Shown: positions 25,701 to 36,983 of the stretch, piece by piece
Position numbering within the stretch: the stretch's first letter is position 1
Layout of the letters: every line of letters begins with the position of its first letter
Assembly: GCA_008711295.1 (NCBI GenBank)
Contig: VUYV01000045.1
Location: 1,378,842-1,442,841, forward strand
Direction of reading: 5' to 3'
Length of the DNA: 64,000 nt
Source of the DNA: Anarhynchus alexandrinus
Lineage: Eukaryota; Chordata; Aves; Charadriiformes; Charadriidae
Program-made: the position numbers and the translations under genes
Notes under the pieces: generated by a model
Databases searched by the model: none
What the model was told of the DNA's origin: nothing
The model's input: only the letters and a program-made list of their open reading frames with translations

Positions 25701-28700
25701 ATTCCATGGATGACGACACTGGACTAAAACTGGAATTCCTCAGTGGTGAAACAAGACAGTTATTAGTTAATAGAGATAAATCAGACTCTTGTAAAAAATG
25801 GGCTCAAATTTCTATGAGAAAAATAGATACTGCATCTGAACACTGTTAATGTATGAGAAAAACAATTTTCTCCTTTGGCCCCAAAACTCAGCTTTGTACT
25901 TTCCCTTGCATACGAATCATTGCCACTGTTTTAAAGCAGATATATCTAGAGCTAGTCAACTTGGGTGTGAGACACAGTTGTGAACAGATGTGTGAAGTGC
26001 CTTCTAAGACATCTTTGGATGCTCAAGGTGTCTGCACAGGGCTGCCAGATATGACCACAGGAAAACTAGGTTGTTATGGAGCAACACTTCAGTCCAGGCA
26101 TGGTATCCCAGGTTTTCTAAAAGGCACTAGAAGTCAGGAGCTAGAAGAAGGAATTGTCCTTTATGTTCATATTTAGACATTGATTTGCAAACCTTTATGC
26201 ACATAGATAGTTATATATGTTAACAGAAAATTTTGTTATCATAAGAAGTCTCATTGATGCTAAGAAGAAAAAAAGACTGAAAACTCGAGGCCTGTTTTTC
26301 AGAATTGCTGAGCTTCCCATCAACAAGAAAAGTCAAAACCAAAAAAAAGCCAACTGATGGCAATAAATTAAGAACATTTTTAAAAAAAATGTATTTAAAT
26401 GAAAATATCATCTATTTATCAAGCTGTGCACAGGTTCTCTGTGAGTTTGTGAATCTGTTGGTCATGGTGGTTTCCAGCTCAATGCATTGAGATACATGCA
26501 TCAAAACTGGGATAGGCATAAAAAGTGAATCTGGGAACTTCCCACTAGTGTCACAATTTGTTATCTGTTTCCTCACCTCTGCCTCCATGAATGCTCTTAT
26601 GCAGTGTCACATGTTCCTCAGGGAGACGCCACTGCTCTTGGGCATCACTGCCTCTCTTTATCCACTCCTCCTTCATCTTTTATAGAAATGAAACTGGCAA
26701 AAATAACCTATTCTCTCCTACCCATCATTAATCAGTGCTCATTTTTTGAGGATTGATATGCAAACTCTAGTATGTTTAAGAAAACAGCAATGCTATTGTA
26801 TTTCCCCAATGCAGTAGAAGTCCTTTCTTAAACATATCCCAAAGGACATACAAATGCCCTTGTAGAGGTCCTGTATTTCAAACCTCTACACTAGTTTTGT
26901 TTTTTCAGCTGCATCCTCATGCTAGTTCAGTTCTTTGACAGTACTGAGGAGGTGCCTCACTTTGCCCTCCTCTGCTGAGACTGTAGACCCTCTTGAACTG
27001 GCCGAAGAAATGCTAAGAAGAATAAAGAATACAAATTAGAATGTTTTTTACTGTTCTTAATCATTACTCCTGAAAAGGGAGAAATCTTCTTTCTCCCAAA
27101 TCTGGTTATGCATTGCTCAGTCTCCAAAGACTCTGGCAGGGTACATCCTCGATTCCAGAAAAAGACAGTGTCTGTAGTATTAAAGGAAAGCAATGGCAAT
27201 GGAGATTTCTCAGCCTCTGGTAGTTATAGAAGAGACTATGGTAGATTAAAAAGTAGGGGAAGTCTTGGCCAAGATAATTTATGAAAGTTTGCCTTTTTTA
27301 AGGTAGACTTAAATAACAGCAAAGTAAATCATAATTGACTTGGAAATATTTTTCTTCATGGTCTTTTTCTAGACAGTATAAATGCCACCAAGCAGGTATA
27401 GTACCAGCTGTCCTCAAGGTGTTTTATAAGATTTAAGACCATTGAGCATAGAGTCCAATGGGTTTCTGTACATTTTTCACCTTCAGTGTCAGTGTGAATA
27501 ATGACCTTTCTCTTTGCATTTTCATGCAAGTACGGCAGACGACAACTTTTCAAGACAGACCATGTGATGACTAAGAAAACACCCAAAGAGGTTTGAATGC
27601 CATGATGTATAAAGAGGAACCATCATATATGTGAAGCCAGTGGTAAAAATACCCAGGTACTCAGCACTGAAAGGATTTTGTTGTGATGTTACATGTGTGG
27701 CAAAAAACATTTGAATCAAAACACAGTAGAGTCTCTATGAGCTGTGTTAATTTGAAAAGGTTGTAAAGATGCATGAAGATGTGAAAGGTCTACTCTTCTA
27801 GTAAAAAAAATAATTGAAAGGAAAGTAAAAACCACAAAGTTTTGACATTAAAATTAACACAAAAAGCCAGTGAAGAATATAGTAATTTTTGCAAGGGGTC
27901 TCTGTGCAGTTATTTAGTCTGGGAAACAACAATTAAGACAGATATTATAAGAAATTATAAAAACCTTTAATAAAGGCCTAGATACATTTCAAAACAATGG
28001 GTTTTAATATGTATTTAAAGATACATAAACTGTATTTAGTTTTGATATTAGGAATTCAGTATCTTTTTTGAACTTCCTCGGTTGTCAAGCATAGAGAAAA
28101 TGGTCTCTAAATGGTCTGCAATGGTGACCTAAGGGTAGACCACAATGGCTGCGTTCAGAAGAAATACATTCTATAAAATAAGATCCAGAAATATATACAA
28201 TGCTAACTGATCAAATTGTGTGGTGTTTACCGAGTTAGAACTGATCTCACATTTGTGAGATATCATTCAGAAGTCAGTGATAAGCTACTGCTGACTTCCA
28301 CCAGGCAAGACACAGATTGTGGGATTCATGAATGTCTGGAGCTAAATCCTTAGAAAAGCTTGTATTTGTTTACAGTGGCATGACAATACACTGAACACCC
28401 AAACTTTTTATCTCCCAGACTGACCCTTTAAGACCAGGAGATTCTTGATACTCAAGAGAAGAGGCTATGATAAGTACGCATGGCTTTGTCTGATTCTCCT
28501 TGACTACTAAACTTGAATTTGGAATGGGAGAACAAAGCTGATTTTAAATTACTTTTGAATTCCTTGTATTCTGTTGAGGTGAGGCCACTAAGCCTTAGGA
28601 GTGCGCATGAGTTAGAACATTGCAATGAGTATTTCAGCATTTTCTCTTTGTCTTTTCCATGAAGTAGGGAATCACCACAGTGTACTGCATATCTGTCATA

Positions 28701-30212
28701 CTACTGTGCTCTGGGCTTGGCTGATGGTTCTCGCATTTTTTTTTTCTGTGTCCAGGGCACAGAAAAATATGCTATTTTTTATTTATGCTAACTATTACTG
28801 GTCATTTTGCTAACAGTGCTGCACACCTTGCTGCAAGAGAAGAGCAAACCCATTGTACTTTTAGGAGTTTCCACACAATGCCTTCTTTTTATCCGGAATG
28901 TAGAATTAATCATAGAAGGAAAGTGCAACTGATCTTATGAAATTATTTGAAATTCCCTTCTCAACTCAGTCTCTCTTTTACCATGTTTTTTTTTATTCTG
29001 CAAAGACAGAGTACCTGAACATCCTCAGTTTGAATTGGCAATACTCTAGAGTTCAGAGGTCACACTTGTTTTGGCTGGGTTGGCACGTATGGCACATTTG
29101 GTGAAGGGATACATTAAATCACCAACTGGCAAAAGCTTCACTGCTGGCATTATTAATTCCAGGCATTATTCATGAGGGTTTCAGATTATCCAACCATAGA
29201 TTTCCAAAGCACCTCAAACAGTATCTACCCCAACCCCCCAAAACATCTCTCATGCATCTTATTTTCTTTTATATAAATGTATAGAATAGCAAGTCCCAGT
29301 TCCCTGGGACAATACCAGTGAAACATGAATTTCACTGTTTCTACTCAGCATTTGTTTTTGCAAATTCTTTATAGAGAGAGCCCAGTATGTCCTCTGATAA
29401 CAAATTGTCTATAAATGTTCAGATAATTTCCTTATTTTCTTTCTTTCTCTAAACACAAGAGTATGACAAAGCAGCTCAATCTCATTAATGCAAATATATA
29501 CTGAACATAATTATTTCTCGCACAATGCTGAACTCTGCACAACCTCTTCAGTAAGTATTGCAAAGTAAGTAGATATTTTAGAGCGTGCCACAGCCAAAAA
29601 TTAGAGAGAGGCAAAACTACACCTGACAAATGAAGAGAACCAATTCAAACATAAGAGCTTATGATAAAATGTAACCCTAGAGATCCAAACAGCTAAAGAT
29701 TAGATTAAATGTTACCTCTCGTTTGATGACATGTGAAGTACCCCCAGTGGTCAGGGAATGACAGATTGTAAAGGGATGATGATGATCCATACTCCCAATT
29801 TCAAACTAGCAGTAAATCAGCTACTTTTTTAGGGACAGAAAGCCATTAATTCAGTGATTTAAAATATTGAAAAAAAATTTCCAAAACATTTCCCCAGATC
29901 TGATGAAAACCAATATTTATATCCTGTTTTTTTCCCCTTTTGTTCAAACTTTCCTACTGTCAAGATTTTTCTCAAGCTATGCGTTTTTGAAACAAGCTTT
30001 TCAATTACTGTCTTTTGTGCATATTTATCTCCCAATTATAATACATTAAAAAACAACAACAACAACAAAAACACCCAACCAACTAACAAAAAAAAACCAA
30101 CCCTGCCTGAAAGCTGTAGGTGTATGGATTGCCCTTCACAAATCACAGTACTGATTGATGCTAAAATGTCTTTTTAAAGCTAATGCCATCTTAGGTTTTC
30201 CACAGAGCACAT

Positions 30213-30238
30213 TTTCCACCTTTCCACCTTTCCACCTT
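30213..30238. repeat. (TTTCCACC)n short tandem repeat
   Basis: Three consecutive TTTCCACC-type units. Confidence 0.85.
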
Positions 30239-30894
30239 AGTCTGATCAACTTGCTGTCAGATTCTTGCTCAGCACAACTGTCAGTCTGATACAGCTTCAT
30301 GGCTTTAAGCACACTAATGTGGCAACCATTTAAAAGATAATCTGCCTCCCTCCATCATACTGACCTTTATCAGGAGATTCCTGTTCCTCTAGCAGAAGGT
30401 AGTACTGCTATTTGCTCCAACTAATGAGTTTAAAGGAGAGGATATCATAAAACAGCATTAAGAGAACTTTTTTTTTTAAATAATCAGTTGGACCTCCTGT
30501 TTGATAAACTGAAATTAAAAGAAATGGATCGTAATGTTGATCCAGTATGCCTTAGGATAATGCCTGGATGACTGAAGACAGATGCATTGTAGTTGGAATG
30601 CAAACTTCTGGCCTTTGTAATAAGTCAATTGCTCAGCTTGCAAGTCACTGTTTAGGATTAATGCTTTTAGGGCCTGAGTTTCCCAGATTGTACTTTGCAT
30701 TCTCAGTGTATGGTTTCCATATACTTGTTTCAACAGACACAAGGGGCACATATTTATCATGAAGCACATCTTTGCTTTCACTACACAAACTCTAATAGAG
30801 AGCATTTTGGGATGACAAATTTGGGGAGGAATTTACAAAGTTACTGAGAGAGTAGACGAACTTCACACTGCAAACCCGCTAAATTTACACATGT

Positions 30895-30989
30895 AAATTC
30901 ACAAATTTGCTTTTCCTGAAACAAATAGGATCAAAAGGGGAATCAAAATTTACAAATTTGCTTTTCCTGAAACAAATAGGATCAAAAGG
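30895..30989. repeat. 51-bp tandem repeat, about 1.9 copies
   Basis: A 38-bp block beginning ACAAATTTGCTTTTCCTGAA at 30901 recurs unchanged at 30952 with a 51-bp period. The flanking bases differ slightly (AAATTC/AAATTT before, GGGGAATC/GGCGAAAAG after). No N lies between the copies, so this is likely a real, recent small duplication. Confidence 0.93.
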
Positions 30990-33283
30990 CGAAAAGGACT
31001 TTCTTCCAACAGTCTGTAAAAAGACAGACACAGATCCCAATTCTTTGCTCACCTTTGAACATGAATGTAAATCCTAGTCTCTCATATTTTAGGAGAGTAA
31101 TCTCATCATTGAAGGTGGATCATGCCTTTCCCTGAGTTTTCTTCTTTATATGAAATATTAATTGAGGTGGAGAGTGAGAATAGTTTAATCCAGGAAGAGA
31201 GGAAATATGGCCCAATTTAAATGAACTAACTAACTGCAAACACTGTCTGTAACCAATTAAAAACAGAAAGGCACTAATGAACTATGATGTTGATGCATAT
31301 GTGGAAGATATCATCAGTACATGACAATCAAAAATTCTACATGCAGGAAGAATTGGATGGCAATTAGTACTGGAGTAAAAGAAAATAAATGCATTCTGTA
31401 GTACAGTCTACAAGTCTTATACCTTGAGATGAACAAGAATGTCTGTTGCAAAATGAAAACTAGCAGCTGCAGACAAGAAGGAGAACTGTGCTGTGTTAGT
31501 CAAATGCAAGTCAAATGTGGGCCACCAAGAGGGCCCTGAAAGAGGAAAAGTACAATACATGCCAAAAGACATTTAGCACTGTATTAAATGAACTTAATAT
31601 GAGTTATGCAAGGAAAGGGTGAAAATGTCCTGCTAAGACACATTTAAAAATACAACAATACTGCAGCAGAAGCAGCTAAGGTCTACAACAGTGAAGGAGA
31701 TAAGAGAATAGCTGTTAATAAGAGCAGTTTCAAAGGGTTCATCTTGTTTTTCCTAGGGAAACAAAAGCTGAGATTCAGTTGTGATTACTGTTTCAGGGAC
31801 TAGTTCAGGGAGGGCAATTGGAGGTGAAGAAGAAAGGAAGGGAAACACAACAGCAGGAAAAGCATGTTTAATTCAAAGGAGAATACTGAAATAACAGATT
31901 CGTAAACTAGCTATGAGTTAGTTCATGCTGGGACTTAGAACATCAGAAAAAATATTCTATCAAAGAAATCAAAGTAATCAAAGTAATATAATCTGAAATT
32001 AAAAAAAAAAATTCCCCAGTTACACCCGGGTAAAAGAAGCTACTCAAAAAACTTGAATATGCAAGATAAATTGCCCATGTTTGCAGCACCTTCTGCAAAC
32101 TCAGCTAGAACAGCTTCTTGAGCGGTTGCTGATTTTAAGCTTTGCAATGAACATTATTTTCAACTTTACTGAAGCAGTTTAACGTTTCCCGCTTTAGCTT
32201 TCTGCACTGCACAGCCAGGCTCCATTTAGAGCAAAGAACATGAGCTAAGGCATTTGCTGAAACAAGAAGCTATAGAAGTTCACCATTAAAGGGCCTGCAA
32301 CCTGAAAAATTGTTATTATTTGCTTCTTTTCATACCTTTTGCTTGACTTTGCCAGGGCACAAATGTGGAAGTTCGGCAGATTTGTAGGTAACATCAGTCA
32401 AGTTAAAGTAACTATCCTGGCAATATATAGAACATGAACAAGTAATTACAATTGTGATAATGTAAGTGCTAGGTCCTTTCTAAAACAGCATTTCTCCAGG
32501 GCAACATGTTCAGTCACAGGGGGTCATCTGAGATCTAGCATCAGGGGAGAGATTTAAGGGAATCGTTATAAACTTTTTTAGGCTACAAAGTGATACACAC
32601 CTCAATTAGCTGCTGATAACAGATGAACACAGAGGACTGTATGGAAACCCAGGGGAGGGATCTATATATTGATACAATTTCTGTCCTAATGTTCTTCACA
32701 AGTGGTTGTTTAATGGTCCCTTTCTTACATGGTTCACTGCTCTTAGTAAAGGAGCTACAATTGCTTTCTGAACATCCTGATTTCTCAGTTAATCAATTGA
32801 TTTGCTTTTTTTTCCTAAGGTACCATATGCATTCCATTATTTCACTGAGTCGCCTTTGCTTTTGCTGCTGATTGTGAGATCCATTTGTCAAACAAAACGG
32901 AGTAACTCAATTTTCTGCAGGTCATAGCTGCCGTAGTTTTTAATGAAGTCTTTTATTTAAGTTTCACGACATGAAGATAGCTAAAAGGTCAAGAACAACA
33001 AGGAAGCCCTGCATTTCACTGACATTTAAGGCCTTCCTAATTTTACACAGCTGTTAATTTCAAAGGGCTTTATCATTCTTCCTGAGGAGAGGAAATCACA
33101 TAGGCCTTTTTCCTGTGAGTTATCACACATACAGTACTTGGCACTGTTGTAGCGTTTTTGCACTTCAATGGAAGAAAACTCTGATTGGATACTTTGCAAT
33201 CAAAATGAGGCTTTTAAATTTCTGTATTATGAGGAGTAAGCAGGGAAGAAATGAGGATCTCTGTCCACGTTTGGCCATATGGC
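30990..33283. other. Unassigned non-coding sequence
   Basis: No gene or transposon recognised. Open frames are under 85 codons. Confidence 0.5.
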
Positions 33284-33420
33284 ATCATAGAAGCATAGAA
33301 TGGTTTAGGTTGGAAGAGACCTTAAAGATCATCTAGCTCCAAACCCCCTGCCATGGGCAGGGACACCTCCCACTAGACCAGGTTGCTCAAAGCTCCATCC
33401 AGCCTGGACTTGAACACTTG
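33284..33420 (-). mobile_element. CR1 3'-end fragment, minus strand
   Basis: It begins with the inverted tail ATCATAGAAGCATAGAATGG and continues through GGTTGGAAGAGACCTTAAAG, the CCTGCCATGGGCAGGGACAC block and GCTCCATCCAGCCTGGACTT, all standard CR1 3'-UTR order. It stops at about 137 bp, a strongly 5'-truncated insertion with no coding part. Confidence 0.93.
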
Positions 33421-34529
33421 CCTCTTGAATCCAGTGTGAGCACATCAATAGAGAGACTGAAATGCAGACCACTATTTTTATCATGTGTTGACTTCAGATA
33501 TTTCTTCAGATATTCTTTAGCAATAGCTCTGGCAAAGTAGATAAGACTTTTTCTTCCTAGGTGAAGGTGACAGAAAAAAAGTAATCAAGCATTTTAAGAA
33601 CTGTACTATTACTTCAGCAATTTAGTTTAAAGGAAGGAAAGGGAGAAGAAGAGAACAGAGTTAGTTGTACAGTTCCCTTTGATTACAGTGATAGTGGCAG
33701 TTCCCCAGGTTCATTTAATCTCCTTTTCAAAATGACAAATATATATGTCCTTGGTGTTGAGATCTGACCACCCCAGGCATGACATATCTTCTGAGACAGC
33801 TCTGGATTCACTTGATTTTAATTGCAATAAGGTACTTACCAACCTTTTAAAATCAGAGTCCATTTCATTCTGGAGTTGTTTGTATTTCAAAATAAAACCT
33901 TGCATATGCAAGATATTACTAGAGACACCATTATGGTCATTTAATGAAGCTGTTATAATGTAGTGTAAGTGATACAGGAGGTGATGAGCCGAAGGTCAGC
34001 TGTTTGCTTTTGTTATGATCATTTACTTTGGCAAGTAATTGTAATGGTTTAGGACCTGGAGGATGGCTACCTTGGATATCAGCCATACATGTACGGAAGA
34101 AGCACTAGGAAGATGCTTATAATATTATCACAACGATAACGTCATTCTCAACAGGCCAGCAACTTTCCTTTTTTTTCAGGTTTGTTGACATCTCTCAAAA
34201 AAAATCATCTGCACATTTGACATTGGATAACAATCCTGTCGGGCCTTTCATGAAAGGAGAACAGAATACACGGTGTATTTATTTATTCTGCTAATTGCAC
34301 AAAAGTAGCACTGTATGAATTGAATCACTTTGTTCTCAATTAAAGTTCTGTGAAACATGTCATGTCACCACACTATGCAAGTAGCTAAGATGAAAAATAA
34401 CAAAGCTGTATTCAGGGAAAGTGTTTGGAGAATTTATATAGCTGGAATGTAGATACCAAGCTTTCTGATTGGGACGATGTTGGAGCCAGTAGGTCTACTA
34501 TTGAACTAGGTTTACTGCTGAACATTGTT
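33421..34529. other. Unassigned sequence
   Basis: No recognisable gene. A T-rich tract ending in CAG at 34180 resembles a splice acceptor but no matching donor was noticed. Confidence 0.45.
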
Positions 34530-35072
34530 GTGGCCAGCAGGTCAAGGGAGGTGATTCTGCCCCTCTACTCCTCTCTCATGAGACCCCACCTGGAATATTG
34601 CATCCAGCTCTGGAACCCCCAACATAAGAAGGACAAGGACCTGTTGGAGAGGGTCCAGAGGAGGGCCACAAGGATGATCGGAGGCCTGGAGCACTTCTCC
34701 TATGAGGAGAGGCTGAAAGAGTTGGGACTGTTCAGCCTGGAGAAGAGAAGGCTCCGCGGAGACCTTATAGCAGCCTTCCAGTATCCAAAGGGCACCTACA
34801 AGAAAGCTTGGGAGGGACTTTTTACAAAGGCATGTAGTGATTGGATGAGGGGCAATGGCTTCAAACTGGAAGAAGGTAGATTTAGAATAGATATTAGTAA
34901 GAAATTCTTTACCGTGATGGTGGTGAGACACTGGAATGTGTTGCCCAGGGAAGTTATGGAGGCCCCATCTCTGGAAGTGTTCAAGTCCAGGCTGGATAGG
35001 ACTTTGATCAACCTGGTCTGGTGGGAGGTGTCCCTGCCCATGGCAGGGGGGTTGGAGCTAGATGATCTTTAA
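34530..35072 (+). pseudogene. CR1 ORF2 C-terminal fragment, still open
   Basis: The frame is open from a Met at 34425 to the stop at 35072. About the first 35 codons come from unique flanking DNA and the remaining ~180 are CR1 ORF2. Recognisable motifs are [46 protein letters not shown] and the W-x(3)-PREV segment near the end. This is the region after RT in CR1 ORF2, of poorly defined function. There is no endonuclease or FADD box. Expression is not implied. Confidence 0.85.
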
Positions 35073-35110
35073 GGTCCCTTCCAACCCAAACCATTATATG
35101 ATTCTATGAT
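34530..35110 (+). mobile_element. CR1 LINE 3' portion, plus strand
   Basis: It starts abruptly at GTGGCCAGCAGGTCAAGGGA, a point downstream of the RT catalytic core, and runs through the ORF2 C-terminus to the 3'-UTR block (GATGATCTTTAAGGTCCCTT) and the ATTCTATGAT tail at 35101-35110. The coding part is still open, so this copy is younger or by chance less damaged than the others. It is 5'-truncated, lacks endonuclease and RT, and cannot move on its own. Confidence 0.94.
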
Positions 35111-35770
35111 AATTCTAATTTCCCATGATCAAAAGCAGTTGTACTGGTGCTTTGACAGCTTTGTTCTGATCTCTGGCCTGAGGCTAAGGAGGAGGAGCAC
35201 AGAGATGAACGATTTCTTCCCTATGACTTCCCAGGGTGTTGCAGAGCACCCCAAGGTGCTGCTCCAGTGCTCTGACCCAGGCATCTCTTGGCTCTGTGCC
35301 AGGATGGGAGCAGCTACGTCCTGCGCATTCCCATGCCTTTGCCTCTGTGGCAGGACACCTTGGCACCCCAGCAGGCCGGCAGCCACGAGGATCTCCAGCA
35401 TGGCACGACAGCTGAAAGGCCAGGGAGCACATTGTCCACCCACCCGATGCAAACACTGTCTTTTACATTTAAAGCATGGGAGCGCTCACCTGATCCCACC
35501 AGGCATTTGGCTCCGCAACAGCACACCTTTTTTACTGACCAGCGACAAGGTTTTCCGCCTGGTACATGGTGTGGCTGGGGCAAGGTGGACAGGTAGGTCC
35601 AAGGGCAGCTGGTTTGCCCAGCCATGGGCTCCGCGTGCAGGAGGAAGCCGCTCTCACTTGGGGAGTCTCTGTTCTTAGCAGAGAGGATTGCATTTCACAG
35701 ATTAGCCGTGCCTTAAAAAATGCCAAGCAGTGATGTGGTCTGTGCCAAAACGAAGCCCGTGTTACCATTT
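35111..35770. other. G+C-richer patch with open frames on both strands
   Basis: Plus frame 35106-35678 (190 codons) starts with an ATG inside the CR1 tail. Minus frames 35452-35129, 35456-35184 and 35625-35314 overlap it. No domain is recognised in any of them. Open frames on both strands suggest composition rather than selection, and the start codon belonging to a transposon tail argues against an old gene. Confidence 0.35.
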
Positions 35771-36864
35771 GATAGCTTTCTGAGAAGGATTTGGCTGTAA
35801 AAATGTCTGGTAAACACTACAGTTAATTAGATGCCTGCATCTGCACATTTAGTCAAATATGCAGTCAGATATTGATTCCAGCCGCAAGACTCTCGTAAAC
35901 AAAGTCATTGAAGATATGTGAAGTGTTTGGGTGAAGATCCTTATATAACAAGATTATCCAGCTGAAAACTTCAAAATTTTAAATTAGCAAGAAAATCATA
36001 ACAAGAAGTAAATTCCATCCAGACACCCATGACAAGGCAAAATGGTTGTTAAAAAATAAGAGCTTTACCCACTTGCCATCACTGCATATATAAACACAGT
36101 ACAACTTCCTTCAGTATTATTAGATATGAACTGCATTTTCACGATCATTGTATGAGTTGGTGAGGATGTCACGCCACCAAAGCTAGTTTCTGAAACAGTT
36201 TTCAAATGAGATTTTTGCTGTTTATTTTGTCATTGTGGGCAAAGGACAAAACAGCCTTTTTTTCTAGAGCTTTTGTCCTGTTATTCAAGTATAAGAACAA
36301 AAATAATTACTAAACTTAGCATTATGGCTGGCCCTGCATTCAGTTTTGAAGATGTCTAAGTTCTGCAAAAATTGAGGGGTGTACATGTTTGTGTGTGTGG
36401 AGCTATAGAGATCGTGCTCTGCCCACATATGTTGACCACAGTCACAGCTGTGGTCATCTTTTCAAAATTCAACACTTTTAGGACTTTCAAAGAGGACAGA
36501 GGCAGGAAATCATATTCAAGGTCAGATATTATTTAGTAAGGGGCAGAGAATGTTATCTTTATAACATTCCCAAGACTTCAGTATGATGATATGTTTTCTT
36601 CATCCTTAACTGAAAATATTGTTCAATACTTCTTTAATGCTTACAGGAAGTTTAAAGATCTTAATCAGCAATACACTAACATTATTAAATATACATTGTC
36701 TTGAGTTATTGGAAAACTGAAACATTGCAGCAGAAAAGATTTTTGCTTGAGTTAAATATTTATTTCATTTGAGTTTAGTTTCAATTCTTTCTAGCATTCT
36801 ATCCTTGAAAATCATGCAGTATGGAATATTACTGTATGACTTTTTTCTTTTTTTTTTCTCATAG
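35771..36864. other. Unassigned AT-rich sequence
   Basis: No recognisable gene or transposon. It ends in the polypyrimidine tract that precedes the candidate exon at 36865. Confidence 0.5.
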
Positions 36865-36983
36865 GTGTATGCTTATATATTGTGTCCTAGACTTGAAAAC
36901 TGTGGAATGAAGGTCCTTCGTTTTGTAGCAGTGTTGTCAAAGAACAACATCGGAACAGAAAAAGATAGTAGGGAAGCAAATGA
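36865..36983 (+). other. Candidate internal exon (119 bp), gene unknown
   Basis: A long pyrimidine tract (36840-36860) ends in TCATAG at 36864, a strong acceptor-like site. At 36984 the sequence GTAAGTT is a perfect donor consensus. The 119 bp between are open in the first frame (39 codons plus two bases, starting VYAYILCPRL), while the other two frames contain stops. I do not recognise the peptide. An open stretch of this length arises by chance fairly often (roughly one in seven per frame), so the splice borders carry most of the weight. It could be an exon of a large gene, an lncRNA exon or a decoy. Confidence 0.25.

Larger units (their letters stand above)
20791..30894. other. Long repeat-poor desert, no gene recognised
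   Basis: Ten kilobases with no transposon or gene that I can recognise. Simple sequence: a TA/CA tract near 21120-21151, a 17-bp poly-C run at 22708-22724, a TTTGG/AAACC-type hairpin near 25635-25689, and A-rich tracts near 30045-30070. A low density of young repeats is common in avian introns and gene deserts and would be compatible with conserved non-coding elements, which only cross-species alignment could show. Confidence 0.45.

Noticed and set aside
34163..34180. Strong pyrimidine tract ending in CAG as an exon acceptor
   Set aside because: No plausible donor or open frame of useful length follows.
34542..34931. 129-codon minus frame
   Set aside because: Antisense shadow of the plus-strand CR1 C-terminal frame.
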